Shown: one piece after another, positions 1 through 8,130 of the stretch
How the letters are laid out: the number at the start of each line of letters is the position of its first letter
How positions within the stretch are numbered: the stretch's first letter is position 1
Assembly: GCA_016937725.1 (NCBI GenBank)
Contig: JAFGVZ010000234.1
Span: forward strand, 1 to 11,693
Direction of reading: 5' to 3'
Source: Paracoccaceae bacterium
GTDB lineage: Bacteria; Pseudomonadota; Alphaproteobacteria; Rhodobacterales; Rhodobacteraceae
DNA: 11,693 nucleotides
Translations under genes and position numbers: made by a program
The notes under the pieces: model-generated
The model's input: only the letters and a program-made list of their open reading frames with translations
Databases searched by the model: none
What the model was told of the DNA's origin: nothing

Positions 1-1020
1 ATCGTCTTGTTTATAGGTTTCCAGCGTGGCCAATCCGGCTGCCGAGGCAATCGGGTTGCCCGAATAGGTATAGCCGTGGAACAGCTCTATCAGGTTTTCC
101 GGGCCTTGCATGAAGGCGTCGTGAATATCGGCCGTGGTCAACACAGCGCCCATCGGGATCACGCCATTGGTCAGGCCCTTGGCACAGGTGATCATATCGG
201 GTGTTACATCGAAATGCTGCGCGCCGAAGGCGCTGCCAAGACGGCCAAAGCCGGTGATCACCTCGTCAAAGATCAGCAGAATGCCGTGTTTGCGGGTAAT
301 TTCGCGCAGGCGTTGCAGATAGCCCTTGGGCGGGATCAGAACGCCTGTGGACCCGGCCACGGGTTCGACGATCACGGCGGCGATCGTGTCGGCCCCGTGC
401 AGCGCGACAATGCGTTCCAGCTCATCGGCCAGATGTGCGCCGTGTTCGGGCTGGCCGCGCGACCATTGGTTTTCGGGCAGATGGGTGTGGGGCAGGTGGT
501 CCACCCCCGCCAGCATAGCCCCGAAATGGCGACGATTGTTGACAATGCCGCCCACCGAAATGCCGCCGAAATTCACGCCATGATAGCCGCGCTCGCGCCC
601 GATCAGCCTTGTGCGGGTGCCGTTGCCAAGCGCACGGTGATAGGCAATCGCAATTTTCAGCGCAGTTTCCACGCTTTCGGACCCGGAATTGGTGAAAAAC
701 GCATGATCCAAGCCTTCTGGCGCCAAGTCCACCAGCCGGTTCGCCAGCTCAAAAGCCTTCGGGTGGCCCATCTGGAAGGCGGGGGCATAATCCAATTCCG
801 ACGCCTGCTTCTGGATCGCTTCGGTAATCAGCGGGCGGCTATGGCCGGCGTTGCAGCACCACAGCCCCGCAGTGCCATCCAGAATCTGCCGCCCGTCCGA
901 GGTGGTGTAATGCATACCATTCGCCGCCACCAACATGCGCGGGGCCGATTTGAACTGGCGGTTCGCGGTAAACGGCATCCAGAACGCGCGCAGGTCATTG
1001 GGGGTGGGGCGGTCCAGCAT
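1..1020 (-). CDS. Omega-amino acid--pyruvate aminotransferase (class III, PLP), 3' end cut off
   Basis: PLP enzyme of the class III aminotransferases. It most likely moves the amino group of beta-alanine or another omega-amino acid to pyruvate in the cytoplasm. The first 340 residues are present and the frame is open to the window edge, so roughly the last 100 residues of a ~440-residue family are missing. The N-terminus carries the WMPFTANRQFK and GTAGLWCCNAGH blocks typical of beta-alanine:pyruvate transaminases. The PLP phosphate motif SGSE lies at 112-115, the pyridine-nitrogen Asp in FDEVITGFGR is D252, and the Schiff-base lysine in AKGLTNG is K281, so the catalytic apparatus is intact. 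The start ATG at 1020 has AGGAG six bases upstream. It is divergent from fabD across 133 bases. The family is confident; the exact amino donor is inferred. Confidence 0.93.
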   Translation of the reverse strand, partial: MLDRPTPNDLRAFWMPFTANRQFKSAPRMLVAANGMHYTTSDGRQILDGTAGLWCCNAGHSRPLITEAIQKQASELDYAPAFQMGHPKAFELANRLVDLAPEGLDHAFFTNSGSESVETALKIAIAYHRALGNGTRTRLIGRERGYHGVNFGGISVGGIVNNRRHFGAMLAGVDHLPHTHLPENQWSRGQPEHGAHLADELERIVALHGADTIAAVIVEPVAGSTGVLIPPKGYLQRLREITRKHGILLIFDEVITGFGRLGSAFGAQHFDVTPDMITCAKGLTNGVIPMGAVLTTADIHDAFMQGPENLIELFHGYTYSGNPIASAAGLATLETYKQDD

Positions 1021-1153
1021 CGGTGGCTCCTGATATGCGGGGTGGTTTGCAAGAACGCTACCACAATAGCGCCCCCGCGCAAGACCGACCGGCGCTTGAA
1101 CCGGGCAGCACTTTGGGGCATTCCCATACGGCACACAAAGCTTGGAGAATGAT

Positions 1154-2083
1154 ATGAGCCGCGCATTCCTGTTTCCCGGTCAAGGAGCACAAACCATCGG
1201 GATGGGCCGCACATTGGCCGAAAGCTACCCCGCCGCGAAAGCCGTGTTCCAAGAGGTGGACGAGGCGCTGGGAGAAGCGCTGTCGGTGCTGATCTGGGAA
1301 GGCGATATCGCCGAGCTGACATTGACCGCGAACGCACAGCCGGCGCTGATGGCCACATCACTAGCCACGCTGCGCGCGATGCAGGCTGAGGGCGTTTCGC
1401 TCACCGATGCGGCATATGTCGCGGGGCATAGCTTGGGCGAGTATTCGGCGCTCGCGGCGGCAGAGGCGCTGAGCGTGACCGATGCAGCCAAGTTATTGCG
1501 CATCCGGGGCCGCGCGATGCAGGCGGCAACGCCCGTGGGCGAGGGCGCGATGGCGGCGCTACTGGGGCTGGACTTCGCAACCGTGACCGAGGTGGCCGAG
1601 GAAGCGGCGCAGGGTCAAGTCTGCCAAGCCGCCAATGACAACGACCCGGCGCAAGTGGTCGTCTCCGGTCACAAGGCGGCGGTTGAACGTGCGGTCGAAA
1701 TTGCCAAAGCGCGCGGGGCGCGACGGGCGATGTTGCTGCCGGTGTCGGCTCCGTTTCATTGCGCGCTGATGCAACCTGCGGCCGATGTCATGGCAGAGGC
1801 CTTGGCCGATGTGACGCTCAACACCCCCGTTGTGCCTGTGGTCGCCAATGTGCGCGCCGAGGCCGTGAGCGACCCGGACACGATCCGCAAGCTGCTGATC
1901 GCGCAGGTGACAGGGTCGGTGCGCTGGCGCGAGTCGGTGGCTTGGATGGCATCACAGGGCGTGACCGAGTTCTGGGAAATCGGCGCGGGCAAGGCACTGT
2001 CGGGTATGGTCAAGCGGATTGCCAAAGAGGCAGAGGCGCGCAACTTCGCCACGCCAGAGGATGTGGCAGCGTTGCGCGGCTGA
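1154..2083 (+). CDS. fabD: Malonyl-CoA:acyl carrier protein transacylase
   Basis: Cytoplasmic enzyme that moves malonyl from CoA to holo-ACP, feeding type II fatty acid synthesis. It has 309 residues, the usual family length. Visible motifs are PGQGAQ (residues 8-13), the nucleophile elbow GHSLGEY with S93, R118 in the RIRGRAMQ block (binds the malonyl carboxylate), and the catalytic H202 in APFHCALM. The C-terminal WEIGAGKALSGM block is also present. A TTG at 1142 could extend the frame by four residues, but ATG 1154 is preferred because the protein then begins MSRAFLFPGQG and GGAG sits six bases upstream. fabD is often followed by fabG and acpP; here it is followed by two hairpins and a convergent gene, so it appears monocistronic. 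Confidence 0.97.
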   Translation: MSRAFLFPGQGAQTIGMGRTLAESYPAAKAVFQEVDEALGEALSVLIWEGDIAELTLTANAQPALMATSLATLRAMQAEGVSLTDAAYVAGHSLGEYSALAAAEALSVTDAAKLLRIRGRAMQAATPVGEGAMAALLGLDFATVTEVAEEAAQGQVCQAANDNDPAQVVVSGHKAAVERAVEIAKARGARRAMLLPVSAPFHCALMQPAADVMAEALADVTLNTPVVPVVANVRAEAVSDPDTIRKLLIAQVTGSVRWRESVAWMASQGVTEFWEIGAGKALSGMVKRIAKEAEARNFATPEDVAALRG

Positions 2084-2090
2084 CCGAGAG

Positions 2091-2111
2091 GCCCCGGATC
2101 AAGCCCGGGGC
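2091..2111. terminator. GC-rich hairpin 1 after fabD
   Basis: Perfect 7-bp stem (GCCCCGG / CCGGGGC) around a 7-base loop, starting 8 bases after the fabD stop. There is no T-tract on either strand, so it is a weak Rho-independent terminator at best. It may act together with the second hairpin in the convergent fabD/SYLF gap. Its left arm and flank (GAGGCCCCGG) recur at the second hairpin, so it may be a copy of a dispersed palindromic repeat. Confidence 0.55.
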
Positions 2112-2131
2112 GTGTGCGCTTTAGGTGCGAG

Positions 2132-2153
2132 GCCCCGGCTCTGCGGCCGGGGC
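2132..2153. terminator. GC-rich hairpin 2 in the convergent gap
   Basis: Perfect 8-bp stem (GCCCCGGC / GCCGGGGC) with a 6-base loop, ending 7 bases before the stop codon of the convergent SYLF gene. It is symmetrical and could serve both converging transcripts. There is no T-tract. It shares its left arm with the hairpin 41 bases upstream, so the two look like a tandem duplication or two copies of one repeat family. Confidence 0.55.
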
Positions 2154-2160
2154 GCGGTGA

Positions 2161-2724
2161 TTAGGGAATGATGCGGGCGTATTTGACGCCAGCGAGCGAA
2201 GCGCCTGCCAGAATGCCCGACTGGCCGAACACGACCGCGATGACCGGTGCGAATTGCGTCGTCGTCTCTGCCCCCAAAGACCCGCCTTGCGAAGGCGTCG
2301 CGTAGCGCAGATCGGCGCTCGCGGCCCAGCCTTCGGAATAGCGGAAATCAGACAAGGCCTGTTCGGTCATGAAAAACAACGCATGAGCATATTGCTGTGC
2401 GCCGATTTGCAGACCGAAACTGGCACGCGTGGCCGAATAATAATCCACCGTCGCATCATTAATCCGCAGCGCCCCGCGCCCGTAGGCACCGCCCACGAAC
2501 AGGCCCGCTTCGGTGACAACCGGAATGTAAAGAATGCCGCGCGCATTGCGGAACAGGTCTTCTAGCCCGGGGAAGTTGCTGCGCAGATAATCGCGCGCAG
2601 CGTCTACCCGTGCATCCAGCCTGTCTGCGCCATCGCCGCCAATGGGGTTGCCGCAGGCTGCCAAACCCGATGTGATACCCGCCAAACCTGCGAGCGTGAA
2701 CGCCCGCCTGCTTATCTGTGTCAT
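2161..2724 (-). CDS. SYLF (YSC84-like) domain lipoprotein, putative Tat substrate
   Basis: A 187-residue exported protein. The N-terminus has a twin-arginine motif (SRRAFTL, R6-R7), a short hydrophobic stretch and a lipobox LAAC with C24, so it is probably a Tat-exported lipoprotein. The rest fits the SYLF/YSC84 (Ysc84 actin-binding-like) family: the block with ARGILYIPVVTEAGLFVGG (about 70-88), then a glycine-rich body with SATRASFGLQIGAQ and a C-terminal ILAGASLAGVKY. In eukaryotes this domain binds lipid or actin; in bacteria its role is unknown. The start at 2724 is preferred over an in-frame ATG at 2748 because AGAGG lies 8 bases upstream of it and the Tat motif then sits near the N-terminus. 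It lies 99 bases downstream of hemB on the same strand and may be co-transcribed. Confidence 0.85.
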   Translation of the reverse strand: MTQISRRAFTLAGLAGITSGLAACGNPIGGDGADRLDARVDAARDYLRSNFPGLEDLFRNARGILYIPVVTEAGLFVGGAYGRGALRINDATVDYYSATRASFGLQIGAQQYAHALFFMTEQALSDFRYSEGWAASADLRYATPSQGGSLGAETTTQFAPVIAVVFGQSGILAGASLAGVKYARIIP

Positions 2725-2823
2725 TGCTCTGCCTCTGTTTAGACCCATCGCTATCTTGCGATTTGACCGTGACGATACCGCGATTTCGCAGGCTTGTCAC
2801 CTGCGCGGCACTGGCTTTGGCAA

Positions 2824-3819
<996 letters not shown>

Positions 3820-3885
3820 GGCGGTCACCTCTTCAGCGTCTTTGGCTCTAGGTGCCACGCGCCCGCCCAAAAGGGAAGCGGCGCT

Positions 3886-4479
3886 TTAACGAAACACCAT
3901 CAGGGCCGACAACGCCAGAAGCACCGCCATAATCCGCATGAACACCTTCCAGCGCGCGGGCGACGACAGAAGCGTGGTCAGTAGTGCGCCCGCGCTGGTC
4001 CAGAACAGGCACACGAACAGGTTTACCCCGCTGAAGGCGGTGGCTAGGCGCGCCGATTCCAGAACCGGCCCCAGCCCCGCGCCATAACCTGCCGAGGCTG
4101 CGAAGGCGACTGCCCAGACTTTGGGGTTGATCCATTGAAACAGCGCGGCCTGTAGCAGCGTCATGGGCCTGCCATCGTCCTTGGCTTGCGCGGCAGGGCG
4201 GCGCGTGGCGTTGAAATAGTTCCACGCCATATACAGGATCCACCCGGCGGCGAGTGATTTCAGCACCAAGGCCAGCGCCGGGTTTGCGAGGATCAGCGCG
4301 CCCACGCCCAAACCCGTGACAGCGCCGATGACGCCCACACCAATCACAACCCCAAACAGATGCGGCAAGCTGCGCCGAAAGCCAAAGCGCGCGCCCGAGG
4401 CCGTTAGCATGATCACATTTGGCCCCGGCGAAAACAGGCCAAGGAACATGAAGCTGTAGAGAAGCGGGTCAAAGAACAT
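3886..4479 (-). CDS. LysE/RhtB-family amino-acid exporter
   Basis: Inner-membrane protein of 197 residues with about six hydrophobic segments, the size and profile of the LysE/RhtB/ArgO translocators that export amino acids or their derivatives. The hallmark SPGPN lies at 17-21 in the first segment, and QWINPKVWA (NPK at 118-120) is the second conserved family motif. The hydrophilic stretch around 91-106 (RRPAAQAKDDGR) fits the usual loop between the two three-helix halves. The frame is open to 4596, but the extra residues are not family-like and would overlap the dctM end and the terminator hairpin. ATG 4479 has AAGG seven bases upstream. The substrate cannot be told from sequence. The gene starts only 17 bases after the T-tract of the TRAP operon terminator. 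Confidence 0.9.
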   Translation of the reverse strand: MFFDPLLYSFMFLGLFSPGPNVIMLTASGARFGFRRSLPHLFGVVIGVGVIGAVTGLGVGALILANPALALVLKSLAAGWILYMAWNYFNATRRPAAQAKDDGRPMTLLQAALFQWINPKVWAVAFAASAGYGAGLGPVLESARLATAFSGVNLFVCLFWTSAGALLTTLLSSPARWKVFMRIMAVLLALSALMVFR

Positions 4480-4496
4480 CTGGACGCCTTGCCATG

Positions 4497-4526
4497 AAAA
4501 ACCCCGGCGCGATGTCGCGCCGGGGG
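4497..4526 (-). terminator. Intrinsic terminator of the TRAP operon
   Basis: On the minus strand an 11-bp perfect stem (CCCCGGCGCGA and its complement, nearly closed, with a loop of 2 to 4 bases) is followed at once by TTTTT and then C. It begins 29 bases after the dctM stop. This is a textbook Rho-independent terminator facing the right way to end dctP-dctQ-dctM. Its T-tract ends 17 bases before the ATG of the lysE-type gene. Confidence 0.9.
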
Positions 4527-4555
4527 TGATCTTTAATGCGTTAAGAAAGCTGCTT

Positions 4556-5947
4556 CTAGCCCCCGCCAAGCATGTAGCTTGGGAACCACAGAACAATGGA
4601 GGGGAAAGCCACGCACAGCATAAGCCCGAAGACCTGCAACATCACAAACGGAATGATCCCCTTGTAGATGTCCTGAATGCGCACTTCGGGTGGAGCCACG
4701 CCCTTCATGTAGAAGAGCGCAAACCCGAAAGGCGGTGTCAGGAAGCTGGTTTGCAGGTTCACCGCGACCAAGATCAGGAACCAGATGATGATCGGTTGGC
4801 TGATGCCGTCCCAGTCACCGACATGGCCGCCGAAATCCAGCAAGCCGACGATGGGCGCGAAGATCGGCAGCACGATCAGCGTGATCTCGATCCAGTCGAA
4901 GAAGAAGCCTAGGAAGAACACCATCGCCAGAAGGACGATCAGAATCGACCACGGCCCGGCGCTGCTTGCATTGATGAAATCAACGATCAGATGCTCACCG
5001 CCGATGGATTTGAACACGAAGGCAAAGGCCGTCGCACCCACGAAGATGCCGAACAGCATCGCCACGGTCAGGGCAGAGCGTTTGCAAACCTCGACGAAGT
5101 TTTCCCAGTTGAGTTGGCGGTTGAACGCTGCCAGCAAGATAGACCCGAAAGCACCCACGCCTGCCGCTTCGGTTGGTGTGGCAAAGCCAAGGAAGATCGA
5201 GCCGAGCACACACAAGATCAGAAAGATCGGCGGCAGGAAGCTGCGGAAGATCATGGCCCAAAACTCGCCCCGCGTGGAGGGGCCCATATCGTCATCCATA
5301 GGCGGGGCAAGCTGCGGCTTGAAGCGGCAGATCACCAGCAAATAGACGAAATAGAGCGCGGCCAACAGCAAGCCCGGCATAAGCGCCGCGATGAACACTG
5401 TGCCCACCGGCACCGACAGCAGGTCGGACATAATGACCAACATGATCGAGGGCGGGATCAGAATGCCCAGCGTGCCAGAGGACGCGATGGTCCCGGTGGC
5501 GAGCGGCATGGAATAGCCCGCCTTCATCATCACCGGTAGCGCCATGAGCGTGATCATCACGACCGACGCGCCGATAATGCCCGTGGTTGCGGCCATGATC
5601 GTGCCCATCAACGTAACCGACAGCGCCAGACCGCCCGGCACCCGGCGCAGCATGACTTGCAGCGCATAAAGCAGGTCACGCGCCGCGCCGGATTTTTCCA
5701 GCATTGTGCCCATGAAGGTGAACATGGGGATGGCCACAAGGACCAGACTTTCCATCGTCCCCCCATAAATGCGCAGGGGGATCAGGGTAAGTTGCTGCAA
5801 GCGGAAGGTGCCTGCAAGGTCGCCAAGCACGGCAAACAAAAGAGCGATGCCGCCAAGGATGAACGCAACCGGGTATCCGCTGAACAGCAGAATCGCCAGC
5901 ACCGCGAACATCACAAGCGGCAGGTATTCGATTAGAAATTCCAACAT
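4556..5947 (-). CDS. dctM: TRAP transporter large permease (DctM)
   Basis: The ion-coupled transport channel of a tripartite ATP-independent periplasmic transporter: a 463-residue inner-membrane protein with about 12 hydrophobic segments. Family marks include MGTMLEKSGAARDLL near residues 80-95, the GTIMAATTGIIGASVVM block (about 115-131), GTIASSGTLGILIPPS (about 152-167), and the second-half signature TPTEAAGVGAFGS with E260. It is slightly longer than many DctM proteins, with a somewhat extended hydrophilic linker (about 210-230) between halves. The ATG has GGAGAG seven bases upstream and lies 14 bases after the dctQ stop, so the two are co-transcribed and probably translationally linked. 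A strong terminator follows the stop codon. Transport of organic acids with sodium is the family rule; the substrate is set by DctP. Confidence 0.97.
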   Translation of the reverse strand: MLEFLIEYLPLVMFAVLAILLFSGYPVAFILGGIALLFAVLGDLAGTFRLQQLTLIPLRIYGGTMESLVLVAIPMFTFMGTMLEKSGAARDLLYALQVMLRRVPGGLALSVTLMGTIMAATTGIIGASVVMITLMALPVMMKAGYSMPLATGTIASSGTLGILIPPSIMLVIMSDLLSVPVGTVFIAALMPGLLLAALYFVYLLVICRFKPQLAPPMDDDMGPSTRGEFWAMIFRSFLPPIFLILCVLGSIFLGFATPTEAAGVGAFGSILLAAFNRQLNWENFVEVCKRSALTVAMLFGIFVGATAFAFVFKSIGGEHLIVDFINASSAGPWSILIVLLAMVFFLGFFFDWIEITLIVLPIFAPIVGLLDFGGHVGDWDGISQPIIIWFLILVAVNLQTSFLTPPFGFALFYMKGVAPPEVRIQDIYKGIIPFVMLQVFGLMLCVAFPSIVLWFPSYMLGGG

Positions 5948-5961
5948 TTCTGGCTCTCCGC

Positions 5962-7008
5962 TCAGGCGTGTTTCGTTGCAGCAGGGGTATCGTCGTCCTC
6001 TGCCGGAGCGGGGTTCTGGTGGCTATGCGCGTAATAATTGGAACGCGCGCGCAGGCTGGGCGGGCCGAACAGGTAGACCACGCATTTCAACGCAACCGAC
6101 ATGCCCGCCAAGGCAATAAGCGCGAAGCCGAACGGCAGCATGCCTTTGATGAAGAAGCGATGCGGCAATCCCGTGGTAGAGGCCGAACTTTCGCCAACTT
6201 GCCAAGACCGCAATGCGTTCTCGATGCCGTATTCCATGACCACGTAGCAATAGGGCACCATGAACAAGATCGAGCCTGCAAGCTCGATCCAAACGCGGGT
6301 GCGCGGCTTCAACGTGTCGCGCACAAGTTCGATGCGAACATGGGCATCCTGAATGTAGGCATAGCCTAGCACCAACAAGAACAACGTGGCATGTAGGTGC
6401 CATTCATATTCCTGCACGCGTGTAGAGCTGAACAGCGAATACCATTCGGTCTCTGTCCATGACGAATTGAACCCAAGATACTGGCGCTGCGTCACGTCAT
6501 ACATGATGGCGAAGATCAGCACGCTGAACAGCACCACAGCAGACGTAATCCCCACTCGGTTCAGGAATGTCGCCAAGCCGTCGCTGGCCGCCAAAAGGTT
6601 TTGGTATAACAGCAACCGTCCGCGGGCCATGCCATACACCAAAATGCCCAACAGCAGGAGTGTCAGGCCAATCATCAGGTAAAGCGCATAGGGCGAGAAT
6701 GTGTCGTAATAGGCCAGCAACTCTGCGGCTTGTTCGTCGCCGCGGTTGGCTTGCCGGCGCAGGCCATTGAACTGCCGCTCGCTGAGCGAGAAAGGCTGCG
6801 CGAACATGATGCCGAACCATCCCAAGACGGTCGCGGCGGCGAAAGTTCCGGGATTGGCTTGCAAAACGGCCGCCCCGATAAGTGCGCCGATCAGAACCGC
6901 CAGCGTCGGCAGAATTTCGTTCGAACTCGCCGGCAGCACGCTTAGCCAAAACGCCGCTGCCAATGCCAGCACCGCGAGTGCGGTTCCGGTCGCTTCCCTG
7001 AGTGCCAT
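5962..7008 (-). CDS. dctQ: TRAP transporter small permease (DctQ) with extra N-terminal membrane region
   Basis: Membrane partner of DctM. It has 348 residues, about twice the 160-200 of a classic DctQ. The C-terminal half (about 150-316) is the DctQ domain: four hydrophobic segments with the signature LGYAYIQDAHVRIELV (H223, R225) after the second. The N-terminal 130 residues add four more predicted membrane segments (about 5-25, 32-50, 55-73, 106-126), with a charged loop at 74-105 between the third and fourth. The tail (317-348) is polar and acidic. The start at 7008 is chosen because GGAG lies six bases upstream. An in-frame ATG at 7044 lies inside a terminator stem and has no ribosome site. 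Long DctQ proteins occur in some TRAP groups, so this is probably a family variant and not a recent fusion. Confidence 0.92.
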   Translation of the reverse strand: MALREATGTALAVLALAAAFWLSVLPASSNEILPTLAVLIGALIGAAVLQANPGTFAAATVLGWFGIMFAQPFSLSERQFNGLRRQANRGDEQAAELLAYYDTFSPYALYLMIGLTLLLLGILVYGMARGRLLLYQNLLAASDGLATFLNRVGITSAVVLFSVLIFAIMYDVTQRQYLGFNSSWTETEWYSLFSSTRVQEYEWHLHATLFLLVLGYAYIQDAHVRIELVRDTLKPRTRVWIELAGSILFMVPYCYVVMEYGIENALRSWQVGESSASTTGLPHRFFIKGMLPFGFALIALAGMSVALKCVVYLFGPPSLRARSNYYAHSHQNPAPAEDDDTPAATKHA

Positions 7009-7030
7009 CTGACTCTCCGTCAATTCAGTG

Positions 7031-7065
7031 AAAAAACCGCGCATACCGATACTGGTATGCGCGGT
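7031..7065 (-). terminator. Intercistronic terminator/attenuator between dctP and dctQ
   Basis: On the minus strand a perfect 12-bp stem (ACCGCGCATACC and its complement) with a 6-base loop is followed directly by TTTTTT. It lies between the dctP stop and the dctQ ribosome site, inside one operon. It probably ends a fraction of transcripts after dctP, giving more receptor than permease; that is inference from position and from the known excess of binding proteins in such systems. Confidence 0.85.
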
Positions 7066-7068
7066 GTT

Positions 7069-7092
7069 GGGCTGGCCAAGACTAGCCAGCCC
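7069..7092 (-). other. Hairpin just after the dctP stop
   Basis: Perfect 8-bp stem (GGGCTGGC / GCCAGCCC) with an 8-base loop, starting 9 bases after the dctP stop codon and 3 bases ahead of the next hairpin in the minus direction. It has no T-tract of its own. It would sit at the 3' end of a dctP-only mRNA, where such stems commonly slow 3'-to-5' decay. Confidence 0.7.
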
Positions 7093-7101
7093 GGATCAGA
7101 C

Positions 7102-8130
7102 TTACTTCAGGAAGCCCAAGTCGCCCCAGATCTTGTAGTTTTCACGGAACGCCGCGTAGCTTTCATAGACGCGCGCGAAGTCTTCATCTGCGGCCGATTC
7201 TTCCGCAACCACTTCCATCCACGCAGCTTCGAGAGCGGTCAGCAACTCGTCGGACAGCGTGTTCAGGCTGACGCCGTTATCGACCAGCTCTTGCAGGGCG
7301 CTGAACTGTAGGTATTCGCCTTCGGCAAGACCATAAGCAAGGTTCGCGTCACACACGGTTTCGATCTTGAACTGGGTGCTTTCGTCCAGGCTTTCCCACA
7401 GATCAAGGTTGATCAGCAGGTCATAGAAGGTCGACTGCTGGTGCCAGCCCGGGAAGTAATACTGGCTTGCCACTTGGTAGAACCCAGAGCTAAGGTCCAC
7501 GGCGGGCATGGAGAACTCGGTCGCGTCGATGGTGCCAAGTTCTAGCGCCGGGAAGATGTCGCCACCCGCCAGAAGCTGCGTCGACACGCCCATCTTTTCC
7601 ATGACCTTCGCGCCCAGACCGAAGAAGCGCATGGTCAGGCCTTGCAGGTCTTCAGGGGTGTTGATCGGCTCACGGAACCAACCTGCTGCTTCGGGCGCGG
7701 TGACGGCGCAGGGCAGCGATTTGATGTTGTGGCGCTCATACAGTTCCGTCAGGAATTCCTGACCGCCGCCGAACTTCATCCAAGCCAGATATTCGCCAGC
7801 CTGCGGGCCGAACGGGACAGCTGCAAGAAGTTGCAGCGCAGGAACACGGCCTGCCCAATAGCCGGGGTTGGACCAACCAGCTTCAACAGCGCCAGTGCCT
7901 ACTGCATCAAACGCTTCGAATGCCGGAACGATTGCGCCCGGTTCCTGGAACACCATTTCGATCTGGCCATCGGTGATCTGTGTCACTTGTTCTGCAACGC
8001 GCTTGCCCATCGTGCCAAGCTGGGTCAGCGAGCCCGGGAAGGTCGATTGCATATTCCAGGTTTCTTGTGCCTGTGCGGTCCCGGCGATCAAGCCAGCGCA
8101 CAGCGCGGTCGTGGTCAAAAAGGTCTTCAT
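7102..8130 (-). CDS. dctP: TRAP transporter solute-binding receptor (DctP family, TakP-like)
   Basis: Periplasmic receptor that captures the substrate and hands it to DctQM. It has 342 residues with a signal peptide (1-21, cleavage expected after AQA). The mature part follows the DctP fold. The AAVPFGPQAGEYLAW block, GWFREPINTPEDLQGLTMR with R168 (the conserved carboxylate-binding arginine), GGDIFPALELGTIDATEF (E205, F206) and YYFPGWHQ resemble the alpha-keto-acid receptor TakP of Rhodobacter sphaeroides as I remember it. Where TakP has Glu-Trp after TIDAT, this protein has Glu-Phe, so the ligand may differ. The ATG has a strong GGAGGAG seven bases upstream, the best ribosome site in the operon. 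It is the first gene of the operon, divergent from glnE. The family is sure; the 2-oxo-acid substrate is a guess. Confidence 0.95.
   Translation of the reverse strand: MKTFLTTTALCAGLIAGTAQAQETWNMQSTFPGSLTQLGTMGKRVAEQVTQITDGQIEMVFQEPGAIVPAFEAFDAVGTGAVEAGWSNPGYWAGRVPALQLLAAVPFGPQAGEYLAWMKFGGGQEFLTELYERHNIKSLPCAVTAPEAAGWFREPINTPEDLQGLTMRFFGLGAKVMEKMGVSTQLLAGGDIFPALELGTIDATEFSMPAVDLSSGFYQVASQYYFPGWHQQSTFYDLLINLDLWESLDESTQFKIETVCDANLAYGLAEGEYLQFSALQELVDNGVSLNTLSDELLTALEAAWMEVVAEESAADEDFARVYESYAAFRENYKIWGDLGFLK

Noticed and set aside
7..1152. Plus-strand open frame of 381 codons opposite the aminotransferase
   Set aside because: It is the antisense shadow of a GC-rich gene whose minus-strand frame has every conserved PLP motif. 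The plus frame has no recognisable family, and it is long only because third-position GC removes stops.
1021..1153. Divergent promoters between the aminotransferase and fabD
   Set aside because: A TTGAAC at 1096 lacks a good -10 at 16-18 bases, and nothing better is visible on the minus strand, so no promoter is called.
3820..3885. Possible terminator between the lysE-type gene and hemB
   Set aside because: Only a 5-bp stem with a long loop can be drawn and there is no T-tract, so I do not call it.
4480..4596. Longer start for the lysE-type gene at 4596
   Set aside because: The added 39 residues are not membrane-like or family-like, would overlap dctM, and are encoded largely by the terminator hairpin.
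7009..7044. Longer start for dctQ at 7044
   Set aside because: That ATG lies within the terminator stem and has no Shine-Dalgarno, whereas ATG 7008 has GGAG at the right distance.
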